Assembly (NCBI GenBank): GCA_037903355.1
Contig: JBAJFE010000014.1
Coordinates: 7,440,001-7,504,000, forward strand
DNA: 64,000 nt
Direction: 5' to 3'
From: Trichuris trichiura
Lineage: Eukaryota; Nematoda; Enoplea; Trichinellida; Trichuridae
Shown: piece by piece, positions 54,579-64,000 of the stretch
How the letters are laid out: each line of letters begins with the position of its first letter
Position numbering within the stretch: position 1 is the first letter of the stretch
Made by a program: the position numbers and the translations under genes
The notes under the pieces: generated by a model
The model's database searches: none
Told to the model about the DNA's origin: nothing
Seen by the model: the letters and a program-made list of their open reading frames with translations, nothing else

Positions 54579-54818
54579 GGTGTTCCCGTTGCGCTTGGCA
54601 TGTGGAGCGTTTACTGTATCTCAGCAACTCACCCCAGAAATGAGACAAAGCACCGAGAATGTCAAACAGCTCTGCTGAAAGCCTTCACCATGGATAATTT
54701 CGTCGCATACAAACGCTTTGTATCTAAGAGGCTTGAGACTGGTGAGGCACACGACGTGTTTGTAGCGGACTTATGGTGACTAGCATCGTTAGCTCAGGGC
54801 ACATCAGGCTGTGCAATA
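54579..54818 (+). pseudogene. Gag-like fragment of an LTR retrotransposon (tentative)
   Basis: In 54620-54776 the frame reads CQTALLKAFTMDNFVAYKRF then VSKRLETGEAHDVFVADLW. This resembles the capsid-like part of Ty3/Gypsy Gag proteins (ALxxAFxxDxFxAYxxF...LRPGExVDVFLxDL). Only about 50 residues remain and a stop follows. The family call is a recollection of the pattern, not a search. Confidence 0.4.
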
Positions 54819-54889
54819 CAGCGATTCCCAATCATTTCTGCGCCAGGGCCCCCATTCGAGGTTCGCAACTCCTCAAAGCCCCCCACAGG
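54819..54889. mobile_element. hAT-C-like terminal fragment
   Basis: CAGCGATTCCCAATCATTTC and a GGGCCCCC run resemble the ends of hAT-C (19398-20235, inverted end CGTTGGGAATCATTG). No second terminus was found. Confidence 0.45.
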
Positions 54890-56445
54890 AGTTTTCCAAA
54901 AGAATTGCAAGGCCGAACGGTCCGCAAGCGGGACTTCAACTTGCTGGTACATCTTTTCAATGTCGGCTGAAAGTGGCACCTTGACCCGTCGGAATCGTAA
55001 CAGCAAGCTGGTCAATTCCACCAAGAAATCTGGGCCTTTGAGTCGTTTAGCGATATGCCATTGTGACGTGCGAAAGCATCAAAGACGACACGGATCTTTC
55101 CGGGTTTCTGTGTGGGGATCACAGCATGATGAGGCAAGAACCAAATTCGATCAGCTTTGCCATCTGATACATTTTGGTCAACCTTTCGACATGACCAAGT
55201 CGCATTGATTCCTCCATGGCCTCTGTATACGCTTTGGCCAGCCCAGGTTCCTTTATCAGTCGGCGTTCATACCTATAGAACCGGCGCAATATCACGGCCC
55301 TGTTGTCGGGCAACGTGATTTGTGGCGACTTCCACAGCATTCCCACTTCATACCGGCTGCCTGTAAACCCGGTCGAGCTGTGTAGCATCTCCATTGCTAA
55401 TTCGTCCTCTGTCGAGAGCCTTTCCTTGACTGGCTCAATGGCCAATGGCTCAAGACTCAGTGGCCCAAAACCGCTCGATCTCTCGCTTCAGTTGGTCAAT
55501 TTCTGATACAGGCGTGCACTGATGACGCAAGATGCTAACGTGACCAACATTTGGTTCATGGCACTGCCCTGTGGCAGGCACTCGTCCGACTACTGTCCAC
55601 CCGAAGGGAGTTCTGATACCAACCGGCCCACAGGAACCGGATTGCGGGACTCTTATCTCGTAATGCCGATGGGCTAGAGGAACGTTCATTCTGATTAATA
55701 ACCTGACGTCTTCATCAGTTACGTCATGAAGTGGGAGATCAGCGAGATGCGTCCAATTCGATTTTATACCTTTTCGGGAAGAGCAACGAAGAGGCAAATT
55801 CAGTTTTGGTACCATGATAATTGGATCCACATGAAAGGACTTAGATCCGTTTTCAGCGGAAATAATACATTTAGATTCGACTGCGGTCACTTGTGATACT
55901 CCACTAATCCTGCGGATATTGAGAGGTCGTTTCATGCCAGTCATTTTCAGTCTCCTCGAGAGGGTTTCTGACATGACAGACATTTCTGTTCCACTGTCTA
56001 GTAGAGCGAAAGTACGACACGTATTAGAGCCAAACGACGCCTTTACCGGTACCACAGCACAAAGAACGTGGTAAATGTTTGCTTGAATACTCAACGCGTC
56101 AGAGTGGACTGACGCGTTGATCAGCTCTTGGTTTTCTGCGAGAGGCGAGTCACGGTTAGCTGAGTTGACTGGGTAAATGCGAGGTGCTCCATGAAGCAGG
56201 GGATGGTGGGATCCTCTGCACCCGGTCACTGAGCACTTCCGCATTGATCTGCAGTTCTGTTTTACGTGACCTGGTTTGAGGCAACGGATGCACAATCGGC
56301 CATTGCGAATAACTGCCAGACGGTCGGCTATATCCATTCCCAAAAACGCCGGGCAAGAGGTGATACCGTGAAAATCAGCGTCGCAGGTGATGCATTGGCG
56401 CGGCGGCGGTCGCGGTCGCGTTGAATTGAATTTTATATAATTCAC
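54890..56445 (-). pseudogene. BEL/Pao retrotransposon pol remnant
   Basis: From the 5' side on the minus strand: zinc knuckles CITCDADFHGITSCPAF and CIRCLKPGHVKQNC, a CSVTGCRGSHHPLLH motif, then a DUF1758-type aspartic protease (CRTFALLDSGTEMSVMSE) within 55450-56445. After a frame change, 55119-55445 gives the reverse transcriptase lead-in ([20 protein letters not shown] and [20 protein letters not shown]). Another piece at 54890-55024 has the [11 protein letters not shown] block, which includes the first catalytic Asp region. The element is cut off there, before the catalytic YxDD, and no LTRs or integrase were seen. It is a dead, internally damaged fragment. Confidence 0.85.
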
Positions 56446-56473
56446 GGTGTTCTGGTTCAGAACACCGTGAATT
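56439..56473. repeat. Perfect 16-bp palindrome with 3-nt loop
   Basis: AATTCACGGTGTTCTG and its exact reverse complement flank GTT. It lies exactly where BEL/Pao similarity stops and the ribozyme-bearing repeat begins. Confidence 0.95.
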
Positions 56474-56620
56474 TTATTACTTCATTGTTTTATATTAACA
56501 CCGCTAAAGACGGGTCTCGTTTGAGCCGAAAGCTCCGGAATAATTAAAATATTATTAACGGGACAAACTTTCCGTAAAAGAAACTCGACATGATACTTTA
56601 ATTCTTTCCATTGAAAATAC
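56474..56620 (+). mobile_element. Ribozyme-bearing repeat, family 2, copy 3 (degraded)
   Basis: AACACCGCTAAAGACGGGTC, a loop, GAGCC and GAAAGCTCCGG follow the order of the 27332 and 50561 motifs, but CTGATGA has become CTAAAGA. The fold is therefore probably inactive. Confidence 0.5.
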
Positions 56621-57205
56621 AAACTGTTCAGTCAACAGTTTATTATTTTTCGCTTTTCATGACTTCTTCCCAGCGACTGGACAGCTGCTTTATTTTGAGT
56701 CGGTAAAACTATATGGATTTTGAGGAAAAGTCAGAGAGTCATTTTCGGAGGTGTTCTTCATTATCGAATAAACCGCCGCACCAGTTGACAGCAAGCTCAA
56801 CGGAAAAATGATAATCGGGTGAAGCAAGATCAGGCGAATAATCTGAACGCGGAAGGACCTCCCGTCTGCGTCCGTGCGTGACTGTTATTGTAATGATTGT
56901 TTATGGGCGTTGTCGTGCTGCGGCATAATGACATATTGCTGCTTCTTCCTTTTCGACTGAACTGCGCTTGCCAAAACCGTAACTGTTCTACATGAATTGT
57001 GGTGGTGACAGTCTGTTCTTTGGAAGCAATTCCAAATATATGACATCATCACAATCCCGCTGAACAAAGTGCATAGCCTTTCGTTGTCGCAGTTCAGGTT
57101 TTGTCTGCGGGGATGGATCCATACCAGGTCTCAGCAACTCCTTGCTTTGTTTCATGTTGACTCATAGGCATAAATTCTCCTCACCTGCGACGAACAAGCG
57201 GAAGA
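56621..57205. other. Unassigned stretch
   Basis: Nothing recognised. Confidence 0.35.
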
Positions 57206-57379
57206 ATGAGCGATGTTGAGCCACAGCTTGACAGTCTCGAGAGAAAAGAGAAAAAAGAGAACCTGTGGCGGAAACCGCTAGATTTTTGTCACCTCAATTC
57301 AGCTCGTGTGCCACTCATGCTCTCATTTCTGTACCTTTTCCATAGACTGCAAATGTCGGCAAGCAGTGAAATGATCTAA
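57206..57379 (+). CDS. Possible small ORF or first exon, 57 aa
   Basis: ATG to TAA, starting MSDVEPQLDSLERKEKKENL. The charged N-terminal half looks protein-like. The second half (PLMLSFLYLFHRLQ) is hydrophobic and may be intronic read-through. No family is recognised and no splice site is certain. Confidence 0.3.
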   Translation: MSDVEPQLDSLERKEKKENLWRKPLDFCHLNSARVPLMLSFLYLFHRLQMSASSEMI

Positions 57380-59895
57380 CCCCGATCTTCTCAGCCAATT
57401 CCCGTCTCGATTGTCATGGATCTTCGTCCGCCAGAGCTTACGTCTCTCCTCGTTAAAATCGCTAGGCTTCACTGACATTGCACTCTCACTCAGATCAAAA
57501 CTGTTGTTGCAGGAAGAAATAATAACAGAGGTGAGTAATCAAACGCGCACTCGTGGTGCAGCCGCTAGAGGAAAGACTTACACGTAAACTTACCTCTATT
57601 CGAAAGAACAAACATGTTATCAAAATAAACGATGAGTAGCTTTGAGATTCCCTCCTTTTCAGGCTTCATGTACAGTAGGCTCTCGTTATGCACGGCCTTT
57701 TTATCCATGGATTTGACTCAACGTGGTTTGTCTTTAGAAAACAATGACGTTATTTTCAGCCGAGATTGACGAATTGCCACTGAATATAGTAGCGGCGCAG
57801 GATTCTTTCTTGTGCACGTAGTGGTAGGATTCTATCATGTGACCTCAGAAAATGGTTTTTTCTGTTCTTATGGCTTCCCAACTTGCGCATTATGCTAGTA
57901 TTACTATGATGAGCTATCATTCACCTGTTGCTTTTAGTTTCTCATTTCTCCAAATTAGGTACAGGAACCTCATACTATTCAATTTCCCAAGTCATAGTGG
58001 CTTACGAATTGGCAATAAACTTCCTTACTCGTAGAAGCAATTAAGTTTGAATATTGGCTGTCTCAAAAAGGCAGCATAAGTTTTCTAAAGAAAACACTGT
58101 AAGATCGCTTAATGCATCAAAATTTTAAATTTACTTGAGCTAATTGCCTGTTCGATAGAGTAGGAAGTCCGTTAACAGCAGCAAAGGTTTAAAAAGGCAA
58201 CAGCACAGCTTAGTCTACTTAAGTTGAAATGTCATTTGGTGTGCAATAATTTTAAGCAGAAAAAATGTAATTTACATTACACAGTTTAAGCACTTCTATT
58301 AGTAAAAAGTGCAAATCGATATCAGAACCGTCACCCTATCATGTCCAGCCAAGATAGTCGTTGCTCAATGCTGACAGCTGCTAAATGACGTGGATTTTGG
58401 TCGTTGACGATTGAGAAGGCTGAAGGAAAAATTTTATGCATAGGTGACAATAGAAAATGATTGTCTCAAAGCTGTCATAATGCTTCTGGTTCTGCCGCCA
58501 GCAGAAGCTCATTGAACACACGCAACATCTGGTTGCCTGTAGCTGTCATTATGAACAAGATAAGGATGAAGGGGTTAATGGGCAGCTCCTGGTTTTACTG
58601 ATGTGAACAGCTCGCGTTCCACTGAACTTGACGCACCTGCATTTTTGCCTCAATATTCTCTCGTCCTCCCGCTGAAGGTCATATGTCGCGGGAGCATGTT
58701 ACCCTATGAAAAAACCTGAGATGGCTTGATATGCCAAAGTCCTTCCATTAACTGGGACAGAGGCGTCAAAGTTAATTAAGAATGTGGAAATTATTATGCA
58801 ACTGGATTCCTTCGGTGTGTTTGAGCAAAATGACAGACTACACATCACAATTATAACCTACCAAACCTAAGGAAAGCTCAAAAATAAGAACTATGTCTTA
58901 GTTCTTCGTTCTGTTCACGACTATTGTGGCTGCACTGATTACTTGTTCGAACGTCGTTCTAACATTCATTCTTCATTATTCACTGTTTAGTTAAAAGACT
59001 GCATAACGGGTATTTGTTTGTCAACAAGTGCCTTAACCTTCATCCTCGAAAGTAAACAGGGGGCTTTGATAATCTCCGGAACATTTCTGCTACCGTCGAC
59101 AGCAGCAGATCAAAGGCAAAGTGTCATCGTTAACGGGGTGTTATAAAAGTTTGACAAGCGGTTAAAGGATTAATTCGTGCTGCTTGTTCTGATTCATTAG
59201 AACAATTATCGCTTTATCGACTTAGTTCATAGTAAACATAAGGCGCTTTATTAAGCTTCCGTAAGTTGAACGACTTCTTGGGACAAGTTATCTTTAGCCA
59301 AAGGCTGAGTGAGCATTAGCAAAATTTGCACAGCCTTTAGGCCTAACGGTACCACAAAAGTTCCTGCTTCTTGCGTTCTTCTTCAAGTCTTGGTCATCAA
59401 GGGACAAAGAGTACTAAATTCCTGTATCTACTCAAATCTGTGTTCGTTTGAAGTCTATTTTGAGGAATAGTGGAACCGTGATACCACTATACCGTAAACT
59501 AAGCGTCATTTGGCGAATAGAATGTGCTCTCAAAGGCAATGTTTCCCACGTCGCACATGTCAACGAATGATCTTATGCAGGAATGCTAAACAAAGATTCA
59601 GCAGGAGTTAATGATGAAGCTGAGGAAGACAGTAATAGATCTGCAGAGGACAAGTTCATTGTCAGGTTAATTTAAGAAGAGCATTTTTCTCAGCGCTGCC
59701 TTGGCTGTCTACGATGAAAGATCTGTCACCATCACGGCGGTTTCGCATACAATCGTAACGAATGTGTTGACATCAGTGTACTGTGAAGTGCTCTGATTAG
59801 TTACTAATAGAGCAGCTGCAATGTATTAGCTCATTAGTTCATTGAGCAGCCTCTTTCTGAAGAAGGAATGTCTTTGACTGATTGAACAGCCTTTA
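57380..59895. other. Long repeat-poor stretch
   Basis: CAGTAGGCTCTCGTTATGCA at 57673 resembles a Tigger/pogo terminus without a partner. No other repeat, RNA gene or convincing exon was recognised in these 2.5 kb. Confidence 0.35.
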
Positions 59896-59903
59896 CATTA
59901 GAC

Positions 59904-60566
59904 CAGTGTTTCTCAAGCGGAAGGCCGTTTGGGCCCCCCTGAGAACGTTTCTGAGCGTCTAGGCCCCCTATTCTGATTGGCCAATTTCGAGCGCCCTTAT
60001 TAGCCAATTTCAGCGCACTGATTGGCTGAAATGGTTGCAACGCCAGAGAGTCAACTACAACTGTACAGATTTATTACTGCAAACTGTTTTTCGAGAAATC
60101 AACGAGAGCTGCTTGGCTCGCTCAGATGCAATCGGACTACCATGTGGATATTGGACTCGATCGAGGTAACTCGCAGACGTAGATCACCGTGTCTGACTTC
60201 TTGAAACTGACTGCGTTTCTTCGCCACTAGAACCGTAACGATACTAAATGCGCGCTCCAATAGACTCGATGAGGGAAAACAAATCAGTAACTTTTTTTAC
60301 CACATCCCATACGCCAGGGTAAAACTCCGGGACTTCTTTCTGCAGCTAGAACTGCTGACAACCCTGTGACAACCTGGCCTTCAACTTCACGTTCGACGGC
60401 AACTCCAGCAGCACTTCTTGCAGTAACTTCTCTTGTGAAACTGCGGCGAGCGTAGGAGAAAAGCAACCGTACAGACAAAGCGTTTGCAGAAAATGCGTGA
60501 GCAACATACGCAATTCCCTGTCGCTAACGCGTATGCTTGCTTTGTAGCTGCATGGACAATAGACGC
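59904..60566 (-). mobile_element. hAT-B element cut by Copia
   Basis: It starts CAGTGTTTCTCAAGCGG (likely TSD CATTAGAC at 59896-59903). It carries CTGATTGGCTGAAATGG and minus-strand transposase C-terminal coding (about 60070-60300, SSSLLERAFSIVTVLVAKK and GDLRLRVTSIESN). Upstream pieces (LLQEVLLELPSNVKLKARLS) lie at 60346-60450. It stops abruptly at the Copia LTR. The other half should lie beyond 64000. Confidence 0.8.
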
Positions 60567-60747
60567 TGTTGGGATTTTGGCAGCGAGTAGGACAGCTTTT
60601 ACTTCTAAGAACAGGCAACACTACTGAGAGACACTACAGAATGACCGACCAACTAAAAGCAGGTTAGGTACTGTACGCAGAAGATAAAACGATTCTCAGG
60701 CTCCTCTCGTCGTAGGCTTCTCGTGATGGACATGCCTTGTCCTAACA
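60567..60747 (-). repeat. Copia 3' LTR, 181 bp
   Basis: On the minus strand it begins TGTTAGGACAAGG and ends AAAATCCCAACA, the TG...CA ends typical of LTRs. A purine-rich tract (CGAGGGGGAGAT) lies directly upstream and is the expected plus-strand primer. The pol stop codon (TAG, 60744-60742) lies in the first bases of the LTR, as in many Copia elements. Confidence 0.85.
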
Positions 60748-63700
60748 ATCTCCCCCTCGAAGTGATGCCTCACATGCGTTCACTTCGCTAACTGTGAGAA
60801 GCCTGTCTCGGAGCATTTTGTGCCGAACTCCATTTAACGGCTTCGTCAGAATGTCCGCTAGGTTCCTATCACTAGGAATGTATATCAGTTCAATGGTGCC
60901 GTCTTCGATCTTTTCTCGTATGAAGTGGTACCTCATTGAAATGTGTTTAGTGCGGTTCTTGTCCATTGAATTTTTCGCATGTGCAATCGCAGCCTGATTG
61001 TCACACATCAATTTTGTTGGTCCAAGCACCAGCTTGAGATTTCGTCCGACAGATTCAAGGAATCCTCTAACCCAAGTTACTTCTCTTGAGCATTCGCTGA
61101 CTGCCACGTACTCTGCTTCCATAGTGCTTAGCGCCGTAACTGTTTGCTTTGTGCTTCTCCAAATTATAGGCGTTCCACACAGGAGCACGACGTACCCTGT
61201 AGTACTTTTCCTAGTTTCGCTACAGGACGCCCAATCGGCATCAGCATAGGCTGTCAGTGGCTCGCATGAAGGTCGGTATACTATACCAATCTCCATAGTC
61301 TCTTTCAAGTTGCGCAGGATACGCTTGGCTGAATTCCAATGTTGCGTTGTGAAATGGCTACAATACTGCGCCAGTTTTCCGACAGCAAAGGAAATATCTG
61401 GTCTGGTTCTCTGGGCAAGATAAAGTAGGCTGCCAATTAGCTCTTTGTAAGGCACGTCTGCGTTAACATCTTCCGTCTCCCCCTTTTCCAGAAAGAACGG
61501 TCGCACTTCCATTGGTGTTGCGGCACCCTTTGCGTCTTCCAAGTGAAAACGCTGTAAGAGGCGTTCTATATATGCCTGCTGTGACAGTGTAACGCTTCCG
61601 TCATCACCATGACTAAATTTGACGCCGAGCAAATACGAGACTTTGCCCATGTGCTTGCATTCAAAATTACTGTTTAAGAGCTGCTTTGCCCTTTCCCTGG
61701 CTTTGTCGTTTTCTGATATGAGCAACATATCGTCGACGTAAACGCACAATACGAGACGCCCTTCATCCAACGTGAGCGTGTATACGCACGGGTCTATTTG
61801 GTTTCGTTGAAATCCTATCCCTTTCAAGCACGTATCCAGATGTTCATTCCAACATCGTCCACTTTGTTTCAACCCGTAGAGACTCTTCGTGAGTCGACAG
61901 TACATACCTTCTTTTCCATGTAGCAGAAACCCTTCAGGCGGTTCCATATAAATCGTTTCATTCAGCTTTGCATGTAGGTATGCGTTTTTGACGTCGAATT
62001 GGTCAATTTTCCATTTCATGCTCACTCCAACGGCGATTAACAATCTGACGACTTCAAAGCTTGATACTGGAGAATATACATCTTCGTAATCTACTCCTTC
62101 TCGCTAGGAGTAGCCTTTGGCGACTAAGCGTGCCTTGTAACGGACAATTTCTCCTGAAGCATTCGCTTTCCTTTGGAAGACCCATTTGCACTTGATTGGC
62201 TTTACGCCGTTTGGAAGCTCTTCCATTCTCCACACCTTGTGCTTACGTAGGCTTTCCATTTCTTCTTCCATTGCTTTTAGCCATTTTGCTGCTTCGGGTC
62301 CATTTACAGCGTCATGATAGGACAATGTCCCATCTTCCTCAGTGGCACACGGACTACAAAATGGTGTGTCCACCGGAGTGAGCTCTTCACTTGGAGAGGG
62401 AGCTCTCTTTCGGCTCCTTAGCGTCATCGGGTGACTCCTTGTTTGTTCCGTCCTGACATGACACTTTGAGGGTTTCTCCCTTGTGACTTCTTGACTTGGC
62501 TCTCCTGTCGTTTGGTCCTCAACACGATATGGCTCAGCGCATGGTTGAGCATTGTCCTTGATTGTTAGTCCATTCGGTAAGCAGACTCGGGGATAACTAT
62601 CCGCATTTGGCCCTTCCTCCGGAAAGGCGACCTTTGAATACGTATCGTCGACAACTGGGGGCGAGCGGTCCCATGCTTTCTCGCCGATACTGTCTTCCTC
62701 GAAAAACGCAATCGCGGGACTCAATGACTTCTTGTGTGTCGTGCATCCAAATTCGCCACCCCTTTCCTCTCAAGGCATATCCAACCAAAGTGCCAGTGCG
62801 TGCCCTCGGCTCCAGTTTGGAACTCCTTTGCGGTTTCGGGATGTGAGTCAACACCTTACATCCGCACGCTCTCAGGTGGCGAACACTTGGTTTTCGTCTG
62901 AACCAAAGTTCGCAAGGAGTTTTCAGTTCATCGTGGCGATTTGTCACTCGGTTTCTGATATAGGCTGCCGTATTTGTCAGTTCAGCCCACGCACCCTTTG
63001 GAAGGTTAGTACTAGACAACGTGCTCCGGACAAGGTCCATTAACGTGCGATTCATTCGCTCCGCAATGCCGTTTTGCTGCGGGGTATAAACCATGGTACG
63101 CTGATGAATAATGCCATGCGCACTACAGAAAGCTTCCCAGTTTCTTGAGCAGAATTCGAGTCCATTGTCGGTCCGGACTTTCAGCAGGTTCCTTCCAGTT
63201 TGCCGTTCGGCTAATATTTTCCACGATTTGAACTTGTTCAGCACGCAAGCTTTGCTGCTTAGAAAGAATACACTCACGTACCGCGTCGCAACGTCAATGA
63301 TACAAAGCGTATATTTTGCGTTTCCCCAACTTGGTTCATCGAACGGTCCCATAAGGTCACAATGGACCAAAGCCAAAGGGACGGTTTCCCTTTTGTATTG
63401 ATGGTGGGGAACTTTTTCGAATGGTTGACGCGACGACTTACCCTTCAGGCAATCATCGCAGCTCTTTGGGCTAGTTGGTCTGCAATTAAGCCCAATGACG
63501 GACTTACTTCTGACCATTCGCAGGATTCTGTCCTTGCTTACATGCATCATTCGCTGATGCCATAGATTTAGGTCGAGCATCTTTTGCTCTGCAGTACAGT
63601 TTCTAACAACAGTCGTGTAGCTTCGGCTTGGCGATGTCTTCACGACAAACAGACGCCCACGCCTTTCGGCTTCAATCATAAGATTGTTGTCCGCATCGTA

Positions 63701-64000
63701 GATGTGACAACCTTTCTTGTCGAAAATTACCTTGCGGTCATTTTCTACCATTTGGGCGACAGATAGGACTCCATTTTGGATACCTGGCACGAATATAGTG
63801 TTTTTGGCAGTAAATTCATTGAGGAGACCTTTGTTCCTGCTTAGTTTCGCCACAACTGTGCCAACATTGGCTATCGGTAACGCTGATCCATCAGCGATTC
63901 GAACGTGCGTGTTGGAGAAACAGTTCCTCTCCCACTCTGAGAAGTATTGCGCTTCTAGCGACATGTGATGAGTTGCCCCTGAATCAATGATCCAGGCACC
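60742..64000 (-). pseudogene. Copia retrotransposon polyprotein, two breaks, 5' end outside window
   Basis: Order on the minus strand: protease (DSGATHH, at the window edge), GAG-pre-integrase HHCC zinc region (LNLWHQRMMHVSKDRI, CDDCLKGKSSR), and integrase core with Asp-Asp-Glu (VHCDLMGPF, RTDNGLEFCS, QQNGIAERMNRTL). Reverse transcriptase follows (KCKWVFQRKANASGE, FDVKNAYLHAKL, CVYVDDMLLIS). RNase H comes last (AYADADWASC, STMEAEYVAVSE, DNQAAIAHAKN). Breaks: a one-base frame change at the A5 run 62702-62706 (T5 in sense) and an in-frame TAG at 62106-62104. Both active centres otherwise look intact. The element would make DNA from its RNA and integrate it, but this copy cannot make the full polyprotein unless the breaks are sequencing errors. 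It lies inside hAT-B. Confidence 0.9.

Noticed and set aside
62691..62724. Programmed frameshift in the Copia polyprotein
   Set aside because: The shift lies at a homopolymer well after the integrase core, not at a known Copia frameshift position, and a second defect (TAG) follows. Decay or sequencing error is simpler.

Overview
This is repeat-dense invertebrate nuclear DNA with few and fragmentary host genes. Nothing in it looks bacterial. The best-supported host gene pieces have very short introns (44 to 82 nt). The transposons are Penelope-like elements (PLEs) with a GIY-YIG domain, Merlin, Tigger/pogo, several hATs, BEL/Pao and Copia. Short introns plus this mix would suit a nematode, perhaps of the whipworm (Trichuris) group. 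That is an inference, not something the sequence proves.

Layout. 193-4215: a rearranged PLE insertion, itself hit by Merlin elements. 4352-5581: exons of a host coiled-coil gene. 5983-6164: a (CT)n(CA)n tract. 6975-8215: a long fold-back repeat. 9119-9494: a MITE. 10.2-11.2 kb: a dead Merlin. 12.1-13.0 kb: two palindromic PLE terminal-repeat insertions. 13943-16745: a full-length dead Merlin with a hAT inside. 17401-17843: the end of a small multi-exon host gene. 18205-24895: a Tigger element carrying three later insertions, one of them a 3.1 kb head-to-head PLE dimer. 25-28.4 kb: Merlin derivatives and a hAT. 31.8-34.4 kb: hAT and Tigger derivatives. 35.2-38.5 kb: more palindromic PLE insertions. 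39.8-41.9 kb: a Merlin between two identical 192-bp repeats. 42217-42547: a 331-bp (GT)n tract. 43172-46922: Merlin containing hAT-A, which contains hAT-B and a Merlin MITE. 50850-54578: hAT-B and a 2.2 kb Merlin. 54.6-56.4 kb: LTR-element remains, mainly BEL/Pao. 56.6-59.9 kb: mostly featureless. 59904-64000: hAT-B broken by a Copia element that runs off the window end.

Several families can be defined from the window alone, because target-site duplications (TSDs) are visible. Merlin copies end in GGGTCTTT-like inverted repeats and give 8-bp TSDs. The hATs end in CAGGGGTNGGG or CAGTGTTTCTCA and give 8-bp TSDs resembling nTCTAGAn. Tigger is flanked by TA. PLE insertions give 11-14 bp TSDs.

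The most interesting signal is the PLE architecture. At least five separate insertions have inverted copies of the PLE terminal repeat plus a 36-41 nt tail at one end only. They range from about 290 bp to 4 kb, and each is bounded by one TSD pair, so each entered as a unit. The terminal repeats carry a hammerhead-ribozyme-like motif (CTGANGA, hairpin, GAAA) whose hairpin stem shows compensatory changes between copies.
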